Assembly: GCF_003144195.1 (NCBI RefSeq)
Contig: NW_020290015.1
Coordinates: 248,001-312,000, forward strand
Direction: 5' to 3'
Origin: Ceraceosorus guamensis
Taxonomy: Eukaryota > Basidiomycota > Exobasidiomycetes > Ceraceosorales > Ceraceosoraceae
DNA: 64,000 nt
Shown here in pieces: positions 22,124 through 37,630 of this stretch (position 1 is its first letter; the number at the start of each line of letters is the position of its first letter). The notes below the pieces were generated by a model that saw nothing but the letters and a program-made list of their open reading frames with translations, ran no database searches and had not been told where the DNA came from. A program made the translations under genes and the position numbers.

Positions 22124-23675
22124 GCTTGGTAGCGTAGCCGCGTCCTATGAAGGTCGGTCGCATTGGGCAGCTGCGCTGAAGTGGGACAAGCATTTTGGCG
22201 CGACCTCCAAAGCAGACGAGGGCAACGAATCCGGTCCGAGCCCCTCAATTGTTGTCCGCGACCTGTCGCTCCACTCTGTCTACCGTCCCGCCCAGAGCAA
22301 ACGTCTGTGTGCGCCGCTCGTGAAGAGGAGCGACGGACTGCACGAAACCAAGCTAGCACGGCGGCGCATCCAGATTTCAAGGAAAGTCGCGGGCTTATCA
22401 ACGAGAATTATGTTTGGTCGGAATGACAAAGGATGTATCAGAAGCCGTCGGATCGTGCATGCATCACCAACAAAACAAGCACAGACGACACGGGCCCTAC
22501 GCAAAGCTCACACGCTGGGCGACAAATTCTCTCGCTTTGTCATCCTCGTGCCGAACAGAAGGGACGACTCCGCCGCGAAGATCGCCGAAGCGATTCAAGG
22601 CATCGTACTGTACAGTCGCGGACATATTTCTCCCCATTAATCGTCTCTGACAGAGATCCGAGGTCTACCGGAGACTACTGGAAGGCCCTGGCCAAATGTT
22701 TGAGGACAAAGCTGCAAAAGCACTGCGTGTCATCCTTAGACGGACGGACTAACGATAAGGCCGAGCCAAGTGTTCGTTGTCTCGTTACACCATTTTTGTG
22801 AACAGGCACACGACAACCGGGTGACTCCTCTTGTGCTTCTCGCGATGGCGCATGACGCACACGTGTTGTCGTCTCTCAAGGTCTGAGCATACGAGATTGT
22901 GTTTGGCGGCGAGCCAAACCTTTTCCAGCTGGCTTCGGAAGACAGTAGGCCGGTGAAACATCTCTGCAAGATGAATGGCTGGAGTCCGCAAAGACGCAGC
23001 AAATAGCTATTTAGGACGCGCATCGCCGTGGTCAAAAGTCGTCAGCCGATCATGGGAAGCTGCCCGTAGGAGACTGGGCGTAGCTTTGCACCGAGACTTT
23101 CAAGCTAGCCACCGGAGACAAACGTATGGGACAAGTCATCGCCATTGTTTGCAGGCCCGTACCTGATACTCGAGGTGAAGGGGTACGGCAACGCCTTTCA
23201 GCTGGACCTGCCGAGTGAAACGACCGTGCACCCCACAATAGTCCCTCAATACTTGAACCTCTCGTTGGTCCCGCTCCTACGCCACGGGCGCCATTGCAAG
23301 CGAGCGATGGAGAAGAATGGTTGGTCGAGAAAAGTTATCTGGTGGCGTCTCGGCGACGATGAGTGGTGACCACTAATCGAATGGATTGAACGGCCGGAAG
23401 AAGAGGCCACTTGGCAGCCCGCTCGCGATTCCAAAATGCTCAAGCCGCGGTCCTAGCTTTTTCTAGAGCAGCAAAGAAGAAGTTAGGTCCTCGGCTTTCG
23501 CACGAGCAAAGACGCGATTACTGTAGAAGGACCTAATGGCTCCATTCGCTCCATCCATCCGAAATCGCGCCGTCGGGCCGCCCCATTCCTCCTCTCTTGT
23601 GTCTCCACTCGTCCCTCTTCCCTCCGTCTCGTTTCTCTTTTCTCTCTCGTCTCGCTCTTCTAAGGACTGGTGAGT

Positions 23676-23767
23676 TGTCACGGCGCGCACGCACGCACAC
23701 ATATACCTAGACTGATCGAGCGCAGCCCTTCTCTAGTACCACCATCTTCCTCTGATACGACTTGACA
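23676..23767 (+). repeat. Right terminal direct repeat of the retroelement remnant
   Basis: A 92-bp partner of the repeat at 22028. It matches best at the two ends and is diverged in the middle. Confidence 0.7.
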
Positions 23768-25178
23768 CCACCATCACCCAACGACGCGCTCTATCGAACT
23801 TTGTTGCACGGAGATTCCTGGGCGTTCACATTGTCAGCATCCTCCCCTTCTCTCCCATGCGACGCTCACCAAAGGCCAAACGTCGTCACAAGCCTGATTC
23901 CTCCCACGCGAAGTGTACCGCACGCTGTAACTCATTGTGCTTGCAGCGGTCTCGCCTCTCGCACCCACACTGTAAGCTCTTAAAACCTTGACGTTGCTAA
24001 CCCTTTCTCACGCCGAGCACTTGCGCCTCTCCTGCGGCAGCCAGTCAACGCAGTCCGAGGTTACACGATCCCAATGCACCCCTCCGCCGCGCCACAGTCT
24101 TCACCCGCACAGCGTCGTAAACGATAATGATGACCTTTGGTCTCCGATGATGAAATCACAGCGTCGTAATGATGATGATGACCTTTGGTCTCCGATGATG
24201 AAATCTTGCTATTTTCATGAATTGTGATGGGAGTGCATGACGAGCAAAGAGTTGCGGACGGTTTTGTGCACAACTTGAGTGGAGCTTGCATACACGCGCG
24301 TCGCACGCGACACCTCTGGCGATGCACAGGTGGATGCATGGCGAGCTTGCTGTAGTTACCGATGAGCAAATTGCTGATGACAGCCTCAGACTTGGTAAGT
24401 AGTGTGAGTTGGTGGTGCGACGCGGGATTCTGGAGTTTGCACAGTTGCCCGGGTGGCTGGAAAGCGCAAATGTGTCCCGTCTGATTCAGCTGGATGCGCA
24501 GTCGTGAGTATAGTCGGCGGTCCCCAGCAGTGTCGTGGGGAGAACGACGTATCTGATTCACTCGTGACTATAGAGCAGATCGCGATTCAAGATTATCAGC
24601 AGCTATGGTCGCGCTTGATCTATACATGTGGGGATACATGTGGATGCGCGCAAAGTCACGTGGCGGTAGCGGCACCAGGCAGACCGGGTTGAAGTTTAGA
24701 GCGTGATGGGTCAAGAGTGTGCTTTGCGGGCAAATTTGCTCACATCTTGCGCGATGCGCTGCTGCCTGCTGATCAGACGCTCGATCTGAGCACTAGCTCC
24801 AGCAGCCATGCAGCTCGTGCGGACCAGATGACTAACCATCATGCAGCGGCTGGCAGTCTGATTTGAATACCCGTTGCTGTCAACATCCGGATCTGCTCAT
24901 TAATCACGTGACTTAGGAGAGTGGAGCATCCTTGTTTGAGCTCGGAAATCTTGAATGGCCTTGATTGCACCGCAAGCCAGCTAGAGCAGGTCTTGAGCGG
25001 TGAGTAAGCCTGGTGTGCGCGCGCCGAGCCTGCCCATGATCTGCACGTCAGATGTGCCACGCGAGCAATTTGACGCCCACGTTTGAGGACTCTGACGTTA
25101 ATTTTGGCGCTGAACAAGCGAAGAGGGGGTACATTTATATATCGTACCGCGAAGTAGACGCAACAAGAACAATTCGGT
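23768..25178. other. Gene-free spacer with a tandem duplication
   Basis: About 1.4 kb. The only structured element is a roughly 48-50 bp tandem duplication at 24111-24208, each copy ending CTTTGGTCTCCGATGATGAAATC. Small frames here have no motif. Confidence 0.5.
24111..24208 (+). repeat. About 48-bp tandem duplication
   Basis: Two near-identical units beginning GCGTCGTAA and ending CCGATGATGAAATC. They differ in the stretch after GTAA (ACGATAATGATG versus TGATGATGATG). Several GATGA words resemble C boxes, but no matching D boxes are placed to make a snoRNA. Confidence 0.85.
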
Positions 25179-25282
25179 GGGGTCTTGGCTCAGTGGTAGA
25201 GCGTTTGCTTAGCGATTTGTAATTGTTCGAGTGACGGTTCAGATCATGCATAAGGTCGCGGGTTCGATTCCTGCAGACTCCA
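25179..25282 (+). tRNA. tRNA-Ala (anticodon AGC), with a 32-nt intron
   Basis: The acceptor stem GGGGTCT pairs with AGACTCC and includes the G3-U70 wobble pair that marks tRNA-Ala. The discriminator base is A (25282). The D arm is GGCTCAGTGGTAGAGC, the anticodon loop carries TTAGC (AGC at 25211-25213) and the T arm is GCGGGTTCGATTCCTGC. An intron of about 32 nt lies one base after the anticodon (about 25215-25246), and removing it leaves 72 nt, the usual length. The anticodon stem TTTGC/GCATA has one T-T mismatch. A-box and B-box promoter elements are intact (GGCTCAGTGG and GGTTCGATTCC). A T-rich stretch follows at 25286 (tttttt), suitable for Pol III termination. Confidence 0.93.
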
Positions 25283-25490
25283 TGTTTTTTGGGGCGGGGA
25301 GGAGGGGCGCGCCTTTCTTCTCGCGCGGTGTCAATGCTCTTTACAATTGTATGTGGGTTTAGCCAACTCGTAGTCGTGGCGTGCTCGAGGTTAGCCGACA
25401 TTGAAAGGAGGAGGACCTTGGGCAGCATCTAGGTGGGCATGGGCGCGGTGCTGCTTCGGGCACCTGTGAGTGGAGTGAACTTCCTTTGGG

Positions 25491-25681
25491 ATGCCTGCCA
25501 TCGTGGATCTTCACCTGAATTTCGTTCGCGAGTGTCGCGGGATGCCTGCCGTAGATCTTCACCTGAACTTCGTTCGCGAGTGTCGCGGGATGCCTGCCGT
25601 GGATCTTTACCCGAGTTTCGTTCGTGAGTGTCGCGGGATGTCTGCCGTGGATCCTCATCCGAGGTCCATTCCTGAGCACGG
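25491..25681 (+). repeat. 48-bp minisatellite
   Basis: Four units of 51, 48, 48 and about 44 bp, each opening ATG(C/T)CTGCC and containing TTCGTTCG(C/T)GAGTGTCGCGG. The unit length is a multiple of three, so a 16-residue periodic frame stays open through it. Confidence 0.9.
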
Positions 25682-26248
25682 CCTTGCCCAACATGTAGGT
25701 CTCCCATCTCGACACGAATATAGTGTCGCGACCTGCCTCCAAGAACGGCCAACTCCGGCACCTTTGCCTGACTCGCAACTATTCCGCGACCTGCCCAAGC
25801 AGCTTTACCGAGAACTCGTCTCTGGGCAAGTAGCTATTTTTCATTTCTCGCGGGATGCTCCCGCATGCTTCCTGCAAATCTTCGACTCGAAATAGCCGCA
25901 CTGGCTACGATGATCCGATGAACCTTACAAGAACGTCAGACCACCCCACGTGCGGCATCCTCCTCGACGCGCAGCGTGCATCTTTCGTCCGCAGAACCTC
26001 CCTCGCAGCGTGCCTCCTGATTTGATGTTCTTCATGCGTGCGCGCGCACAGCAGTGTGCAACTCCATCTTGCGGGACGCGCTTCCAACTCTCATTGCACT
26101 TCAGGCGCTCGCAATTTTGCACGAGCGACCAATCGATCGATCTTTCCCGCTAAATACTCGTGACTCTGACCGCATATCCGTGTCCAATGTCCCGCGATTT
26201 TGCACCCGCAACTTGTTTCGCTCGTCCCCACTCAGCCACCGCTCGCCA

Positions 26249-26345
26249 CGCACGCACACACGCACACACGCACACACGCACACACGCACACACGCACACA
26301 CGCACACACGCACGCACACTCGCACACTCGCACACACGCACGCAC
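26249..26345 (+). repeat. CACACG/CACGCA microsatellite
   Basis: About 100 bp of (CACACG)n with CACGCA and CTCGCA variants toward the right end. Confidence 0.92.
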
Positions 26346-26423
26346 CGCACCGATTCGCAAAGAAATGCATTCGCCTTTCATCATCGCAAAGCGTACATGT
26401 AGCCCCGCGCTCTTCGCACACGT

Positions 26424-30869
<4,446 letters not shown>

Positions 30870-32187
30870 GTTGGCGGTGCTGCGCAAGTGCTACCACCGA
30901 AGCAGAAGTTTTCGACACTTGCAAGCAGACTCGAGCGCCACCTGCTGCAGAAAAGGCTCGCAATAGCACTTGCTTGCTCGCCAATGCGCGACAACGTCGA
31001 TTTGTGCGACGCTATTGTGAAGATGATGGTCAGCGACCACGTACGTACGTGCGCGTTGAGCCCACGCGTGCGTCCGATCGGCTTTAGGGAAGTGGCGCAG
31101 TCTCTTATAGAGCCGCCCTGCCCAGAAGAGGGTTGGATTTGGTCGGGTGCTCGTGGTCCAGAGAATGACAAATGAAGCGCTAGGTAGCTGCCCGAATCTT
31201 TGGGTAGGTATCGAAAGAGATGCGTGAACGGTCGGTCAGCACAGTCAAAAGTGCGTTGCCGCTGCGCAGGCGTGTAGAGAGGAAGAACGAGCGAGTCTGG
31301 TCTGAGCGTAATCACTTGTGTGTACCGGCATAGCTGTTCAGGTCGCGCGGAGGTCCCTGTCGCACGCCAATGACCTGCTCAGCCACCAGTCACCGATCGA
31401 GTGCCGCGTGCGAGTCACGAGTCACGAGTGGTGCGCGCATTGATTGTGCGATGAGTTCAGGGCCAGCAGCAGCTGCTGCATGTAGGATGGGTACGCGTAG
31501 CAATCACGCTTGCTGCACGCACGTGTGGAGCGTCGGCTTCGGCGTGGCGTGGCCTTTGGTTCGTTGGCGCTTGGACGGTGACTGCTACAACTGGTGACTC
31601 ACGTGACTGGGGTCCCCCACGCGCTCAAGGAGGGGCATCACGCCCGCGTGCTGAGCGTGCGTATGAGCAGGACACTTTAGACTCTAGGACTAAATCGTGA
31701 ATGACCATTATGGCGCCTGAACTTGATCAGAATGAAATCTTGAATTGCGAATACATTTCAGCTAGGTCAGCAGCATCTAGCTAGGTCAGCAGCATCGCTC
31801 TACGTCTCGCCCTAAAATCTTCACGGCCAGCGTACGCGTGACTGCTCTCGCCTGACCATACAACTCCAGAGGGCGTGTGCTGCCTGTGAGCGCGGATCTC
31901 ACATGGGGGCTATCAACGGCAAAGACTTCTGGCAGAGTGGTCAAGCGAGCTATATGCAAGAGGTGAGCTGGGCCAGCTGCTGAGGTACGAGGACACTCCT
32001 GCAAGGACGTGTAGCCGGAGCACGTCGAAGCTTATATGCGCAAGGGAAGGTTGAGGGATACATTTGTGTGTTGCGTGCAGTGGACGTAAAGTACAGGTCA
32101 TCGAGCGGAGCGAGGCGTTTTGCTGTCGCCTCTTTACAATGTTCCGTGATTGCGCAAATGGAAAGAACCGGTGCTGTGCTGCTTGAT
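30870..32187. other. Spacer between the USP7-like and F-box genes
   Basis: About 1.3 kb without a supported gene. It includes a doubled 19-bp word AGCTAGGTCAGCAGCATC(T) at about 31760-31796 and CGAGTCACGAGTCACGAGTG at about 31410. The right part would be the F-box gene's 3' UTR. Confidence 0.5.
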
Positions 32188-33462
32188 TCATGACATGAAG
32201 TTGAAGCGATGCCAGTCTCGAGGATAGCACGAATCCAAGCTGGTGAAGGGATGGTTTGGGCTGTTGCGTGATGCAGACATTGGTGCCCAGTGCCGCATGT
32301 TATACGGATCAGAGCCGAGTCCTGGGTTACACTGGGAGATGCCGCACCAAGAGAGTTGGTGCGGACCCCACGAGCTCGTTGGGAGACGTCCCTCGATGAT
32401 TGATTCGGTGTCGTCCATGACTGTCTCAAAGCAGACTCCGTTTGACCAATCCATGCGCTCGGCTGCATACTGCACCAACCGCCCACCGTAAACGTTCCAG
32501 CGACGTATCTCAATTGGTACTCGACCGGCGTGGTCTTTGACTCGGTCCACCGCTTCTTGAGCCCATGCAGCACGGTCGTCCACGTCGCGAATCTTGAGGA
32601 TCACGTTGCTGAAAGGTGCGTCTTCACCAGCTTGACGAAGAACTAACTCGCTTGCTTTCCGTACAAGACGTGGCGGATCCATGACGCTTCCCACAACGAG
32701 CCGAAGCTCGACCTCCGAGCATCCAGACTTTGACTGAGGTGCGTCGATTCTATTTTTGCAGGCTTCAGGATCGGGTGTTGCATGATCCGTGCATTGCGCT
32801 TGCTCTGGCCCTTCCTCGTTGTCTCGAAAGGCGCGTAGCATGCTCCAAACGATTTCGGATGACCACACGCATTCGTCACCGTAGATGGTCAGGGTGGATC
32901 GAGGATGAAAGTTCTTCATAACTAGATGCTGTTGCTCGTCGCAGCCTGAAATGACGAGATCATCTACCAACAGCCTTGCACTGCCGAACGCATGCGCGGC
33001 AGGCAGATTCGGGCCAGTGCCGGGCTTAAAGTCTCCTCTACGAGGGCAGCGCGTGTGTCTGTCGGTATACAGACGCATGATGGCTGTCGTTGAGAGAGCC
33101 AGAGACCTTAGGGTTCCAGTTTTGGTGAGTTGGGTTATCATTGCGCACAAATCTATCCACGAGGTGTGGTCATCGCAGTCGAATGGGCCTACACCGCAGC
33201 TCCAAGCGCTCGTGGATGCTAGGCTGGCATCTTCCAGAGAGAGCTGACGGACATGTGCGGCGAGAGACGGGCGCGCCTTGACCGCTGAAACGAAACTCTT
33301 GACACGGGCACCTGAACGGAGATAGACGTGTGCGTAGACGGCTGGCAAAGCAGCACGTCTGACGCTGCGGGAAGTGAGGGTCAGAGAAAAGGCAGTCGTC
33401 TTGTCCAGGGCGGCGGCCCATCCTACGACTTCCAAGAGCACTTCGTACGGCAGAGACTCCAT
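32188..33462 (-). CDS. F-box protein of unknown target
   Basis: Single exon, 424 aa from the ATG at 33462. The frame is open further upstream, but those residues are low-complexity and the next codons match an F-box start. Residues 1-45 (MESLPYEVLLEVVGWAAALD, then LTLTSRSVRRAALPAVYAHVYL) form an F-box-like domain: LPxEVLxEV, then a Leu/Ser helix, then RR..A.P.ly. The domain docks Skp1 in SCF ubiquitin ligases. The remainder shows weak leucine-rich periodicity (SLALSTTAIMRL, LVDDLVISGCDEQQHLV), typical of the large basidiomycete families of single-exon F-box proteins. No substrate can be named. The 3' end carries no other motif. The gene and the USP7-like gene point the same way and are both ubiquitin-system genes, which is probably chance. 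Confidence 0.85.
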   Translation of the reverse strand: MESLPYEVLLEVVGWAAALDKTTAFSLTLTSRSVRRAALPAVYAHVYLRSGARVKSFVSAVKARPSLAAHVRQLSLEDASLASTSAWSCGVGPFDCDDHTSWIDLCAMITQLTKTGTLRSLALSTTAIMRLYTDRHTRCPRRGDFKPGTGPNLPAAHAFGSARLLVDDLVISGCDEQQHLVMKNFHPRSTLTIYGDECVWSSEIVWSMLRAFRDNEEGPEQAQCTDHATPDPEACKNRIDAPQSKSGCSEVELRLVVGSVMDPPRLVRKASELVLRQAGEDAPFSNVILKIRDVDDRAAWAQEAVDRVKDHAGRVPIEIRRWNVYGGRLVQYAAERMDWSNGVCFETVMDDTESIIEGRLPTSSWGPHQLSWCGISQCNPGLGSDPYNMRHWAPMSASRNSPNHPFTSLDSCYPRDWHRFNFMS

Positions 33463-34543
33463 CGCGTGCTCCTTGAGCGCCTTTTCGCTTTGCCTTCCTT
33501 GGCCTGCGGACAGTCGCGCAGGTTGTGGACAGCCGTTGCCGTGGACCACCACCTCCAGGAGAGCGATTGCGACAGAAGCCGAATCTTTTGGCCGAGGCGT
33601 GGTCGCTTTCCTATCCGACTGTTGGCATTCACCTACATCTGCTTTCTGTGCTTTGCGGCGCTTATATATATAGATATATAGGCAGAGCTCTAGCTGAGTT
33701 CTCGCGCTGCCATGCAGCATGGCCCAGCAGCACCAGAGTCTGCGCGTGCGGTGGCCTAGGGGCACCGCCATCGCGGCAGCCTGCTGGATGTGCAGCAGCC
33801 GCGACCAAACACGACCGGATCGACTTGGTCACGTGCCCTCTAGAAGCACGACGCGTCGCCTGCGTGCGCCGCTCGTGACTTGTGAGCTCGGGCATATATG
33901 GCACGAGAACGCGCCGGCCGCCGTGTGGACGTGCAGCCCAAGGCCCCGATGCGAGACGCGCCTTCGGCGGGCAGCATCGCGGCTGCTTTGCCATCTTCCG
34001 CTGATCCGCATGCCCGACTATTGTCCAGCGATGGACGAGCCTCCCATCCGCTCACACACGCATCACCACGGACCTCGACAAAGGCGCTCGCACTTACAAT
34101 TTCGATGTTCGGGCGCCGCCTCTCACACACAGGTCACCTCTCTGTTGCATTCCACACCACAACGCGCTCCATACCGTCCGCACTGGTTACCTCAGACTGT
34201 TGACCGTCGACGGCACTGCACAGTCTTTCTGATTGGCCCAGCCAGCCCATCGATTGCCCGCTTTGCATCTGCCTGCACAGATCGACTGATCACTGTTATT
34301 CAGCTTTCACTTCTGGCGCTGTCTTGCGATCAAAGTTGCTCAACCTCGGGTCCTGCGACACCCACGATAAAGAAGCCCGATCCACTTCACACAGGTCAGG
34401 CAAGCATCTTGTCACTTGATGACTCGGCCCCACGACGCCCTTCGTCCATCGCAAGACAGCTCGAATTCGTTGCTCGCCCGGTGCGCATTCGCCAAAAAGT
34501 CCTAACACTGTGCATACAGTCCATCCCTCTACAAAAGGCTGTC
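33463..34543. other. Divergent spacer between the F-box and sirtuin genes
   Basis: About 1.1 kb, presumed bidirectional promoter. An AT-rich run TATATATAGATATATA at 33664-33680 could act as a TATA element for the F-box gene (about 200 bp upstream of its start). Open frames continuing left of the sirtuin ATG have no motif. Confidence 0.45.
33664..33680 (-). promoter_or_regulatory. TATA-like element upstream of the F-box gene
   Basis: An isolated alternating TA stretch in otherwise GC-rich DNA, about 200 bp before the F-box ATG at 33462. Assignment to that gene is inference from distance. Confidence 0.35.
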
Positions 34544-37274
34544 ATGCTCGTGATACCTCTCCGACCGACGGAGGCCTTGCCTGCCCCGGACACGTTCGCT
34601 GCTCTGAATGAACCTCCCTCGACGCCATCCTCATCCCGTTCGGGCTCGGTGGTCGCCGATAGCGGCGTGGGACTGCGGCGGAGTAGCAGAAACCGCACTT
34701 TTTCTCGAAGTCGGTCCGTGTCTCAAGCACCCACACTGAAAGAAGAAGACGTCAAGTCCGCAGGCTCACATTCGGCAGCGAGTCCTGGCCTGAGCACAAA
34801 GGTCCGCAACTATCCTGTACCTGCTCCCTTTGAAGGGGCCGCGCCTAGCTACGGCTCACACACCCGGAATTACGACCGTGATGTGGCAAGGGTGTGGGAT
34901 GCAGTTGCTGGGGCGCGCAGAGTGGTGGTTGTATGCGGTGAGTTGGAGTCTGCATTCGCGCCGGTCGACGCATGCTGATAGTGCGAAACTTCTCTGCTGC
35001 TCGTGACAGGCGCCGGTATAAGCGTGTCTTCACCGGCCAATATTCCCGACTTTCGCAGCGCTACGGGGCTGTTTCGAAAGTTGAAAGAAAAACATCCGAA
35101 TGCCGGTCTGAGCTCTGGCAAGGATCTGTTCGACGCCAGACTTTTTGGCGTGAGTCCCGCGCGAACATCGACCATTTCGACCCTTGTGACTGACGCCCAC
35201 GGCTCTTTGTGTGCAGTCTGAAGCAACCTCGGCCCTGTTCTATTCCATGATTCACGAATTGAAACAGCTGGCGGATGCCGCGAAACCCACCTCGTTCCAT
35301 CATCTCCTCAAACGGCTGGACGTGGAAGGACGTTTGATGCGCGTCTACACTCAGAATATCGACAACCTTGAAGAACGCGCAGGCCTTTCGTTTGGCCTAG
35401 GCGAGACCGGCGATAGCACCGCGACGATCAGAGCGCTTGGCAAGCGAAAGCGCGAAGAGCAAAAGTGCCTTTCCAGTCTTCAAGGAGTCTCCACTGAGCC
35501 TAGATTGCCCAAGGGCCGAGGGGCTTGGGGTCGTACAGTGAGCGACTCCGCTTTGCTGCGCTCGCGGGCTCAAGAGCAGAGCGACGAGCCTGTACCAATG
35601 TTTCCGCGGACAATCCCCCTTCATGGGAGCCTGTCTAGCCTAAGCTGTTCGATTTGCCCCCACGAGCTCGCTCTGACAGCGCCAACGGAACACTCGACTT
35701 CTCGTCAGGCAAGCCCCACCTCCGAGCAAGAGACGGAACGACTTCGGGCTTTGAAGCTGCTCGCGGGAGGCGAGCCTGTACCGTGCTCAAGATGCGAAGA
35801 TTACGAAAATGTGCGTGCTGTTGCTGGTCTACGGTCTCGCGGCGTTGGTCGTATGAAGGTCGGCGTGGTACTGTACGGAGGCCAAAATGAAGGCGCTGAG
35901 CAAGTGGGCGAGTGTCTTCAGAGAGACATATTAGGTCTGCGCGATCCGCACGAAACGCCAGTGCCTGAAAGCGTGTCGGAGCGCAGAGCAAGACAACGCA
36001 AGGAAGCGAAAATGCAAGGCCATACCGGACCAAAGAACGATCCCCTGGCGAGTCAGGCAAGCACAACGCTGGAGCCCATCGTTGAGATCAGTGGAGAGGA
36101 TGCTCTCGCAGCAGCCTTTGCAGAAGACGATTCTGCCGCTGGTCAGACCCCTTCAATGGCTGTCCCAGATCCACCGTCTACCGCTCCACAAACCCCATCG
36201 CTGCAAGCCGGCTCAAAGAAAAGAGCGCGTGCGCCTCGGCTGAAGCCACTTCCACCTGACCTGCTCATTGTAGCCGGCACTTCGCTAAAAGTGCCTGGTA
36301 CCAAACGAATCGTGCGAGAATTTGCAAAGGCGTGTCGTGCGCGCGATCACCGGGTCTACAACGACAGCGACGAAGAGGAGTCCGGAAGTGGCTCTTCGGG
36401 AAGCGACAGTCGGGCCAGCTCGAGTTCTCCAGGGGATGACGAGGAGAATCATGACCCGAACGCCCCGATACGCACCATCCTCCTCAACTACGACTTTCCA
36501 GGCCCGTCTCGAGAATGGGAAGACATATTCGATGTGTGGGTGCAAGGCGATGTGCAGCAAGCAGCGCTAGGCTTGTGGGAGGCAAGCACATATCCGACGA
36601 CGGAGCAACATACCATTTCGATGGCGCCTGGATCAGCGGAGCCTGACCTTGCGCAACATAGCTGGGCCGGACTCCGCGAATACTTGGAATCCGAGCGTAA
36701 GCGCGATAGGCTGGAAAAGCGGCAAGAGGCAAAGGCCAAGGCGTCGTCAAACGCAGCTGATGGAGAGCAGAGTGTGCAGACCAGTTCCCCGAGACGCGTG
36801 AGCAAAGCTCAGCAAGCCAAGGCCAAGGTTAGCGCAAGCGCGGTGAAGTCCGCGCCCGTTGATGCCATGTGCGCTTCTGCTGCCCAGATCCTGGAGGTTG
36901 CAATCGAGCAAAAGATCAAGTTGAAGAAGGCGCGAGGTGACGGACCTGGCCCTGGAGACGCCGCTTCCGATGAGAAGGCGCGTGCCAATCCGACAAAAAC
37001 GAGAAAGGCCCATACGCAAGCACGTATGTGTCATTCGCCGACTGCATCGAGCGAAACGAGCAGCGCCGAGCTGTCCGGACAAAGCAAGGGCTCGTCTCGT
37101 CGCGCCTTTGCCCGATCGAGCAGCAATCCAACGGCTGGTGCAGCCATGGCTGGGACGACCCGCAAGCGGAGATCCAAATCAATCTCGCAAGCTGCCACCA
37201 AGCCTATCACCGCTTCCTTTGTCGGCACCAAGCCAAAAATGAGCACTGTCCAGGGCAAAAAGGGTGGAAAATAG
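34544..37274 (+). CDS. HST4: Hst3/Hst4-type sirtuin (NAD-dependent histone deacetylase)
   Basis: Three exons: 34544-34937, 35010-35149 and 35217-37274, giving 863 aa. The N-terminal 110 residues are Ser/Arg-rich. The NAD-binding core follows: VVVVCGAGISVSSPANIPDFRS (about 128-149), TQNIDNLEERAGL (about 222), and the catalytic His in PLHGSLSSLSCSIC. Paired cysteines CSIC and CSRC form the zinc site, then VVLYGGQNE, and PDLLIVAGTSLKVPGTKRIVREFAK (from about 524). These are signatures of the fungal Hst3/Hst4 branch, which deacetylates histone H3 Lys56. Inserts separate TQNID from LHGS, the two Cys pairs, and GGQNE from LIVAGTS, making the core unusually long. The C-terminal about 300 residues are Lys/Ser/Ala-rich and probably disordered. 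I choose the ATG at 34544 because upstream residues in the same open frame look non-coding; further upstream Mets cannot be excluded. Confidence 0.94.
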
Positions 37275-37630
37275 TCCCGATCAGCACACTAGTCCTGGAA
37301 CGCGGTCTTTCTCGTGCACCTCCCCCACGCTTCTTGTGCACCTCAACCACGCAGCTACTTTCGAACGAACCGTCGGACAAGCACGCAGGGCTGGCAATCA
37401 CCAATCATGATCGGAGCAATCAGCACGGAGACCTATCAGAATTGTGACTTTGTTCCATCCTTTAAGAAAAGTGCATGCCGGGCAAAGGAGCAAGCCAGCA
37501 ATGACGTTTTCAGACAGATACTTTGTTGTCAGAAGGCGGCGTGCACTTGAGCTGTGTATTGAGTCGGTGATCGTGAGGGATTGCCATGCCTATGATGAAG
37601 CGGTGGTAAGGAGAACGACGATACCTGACT
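37275..37630. other. Convergent spacer between the sirtuin and macrodomain genes
   Basis: About 356 bp holding the two facing 3' UTRs. No hairpin or repeat is noticed. Confidence 0.6.

Larger units (their letters stand above)
22028..23767 (+). mobile_element. Ty3/gypsy-type LTR retrotransposon remnant (broken)
   Basis: A fossil of about 1.74 kb. Its ends are a diverged direct repeat pair, 22028-22123 and 23676-23767, both opening TGTCACGGCGCGCAC and closing CTTGACA. They fit the TG...CA rule for LTRs, though they are short. A TGGTAGCG stretch just inside the left repeat could be a primer-binding site. Between them, parts of an integrase can be recognised: a core-like region around 22.5-22.8 kb and the C-terminal GPY/F-like region around 23.15-23.25 kb. 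No protease, reverse transcriptase or gag is recognised, so most of the interior is gone. It is broken, with many breaks. No target-site duplication is evident. The repeats differ at roughly a third of positions, so the insertion is old. Confidence 0.7.
25283..26423. other. Spacer between tRNA-Ala and the USP7-like gene
   Basis: It contains the 48-bp minisatellite (25491-25681) and a CACACG microsatellite (26249-26345). A 134-aa frame over the minisatellite has no support as a gene. Downstream of 26345 lies the probable 3' UTR of the USP7-like gene on the minus strand. Confidence 0.5.

Noticed and set aside
24111-24208. Tandem box C/D snoRNA pair
   Set aside because: TGATGA words are present but no correctly spaced CTGA boxes or closing stems were found.
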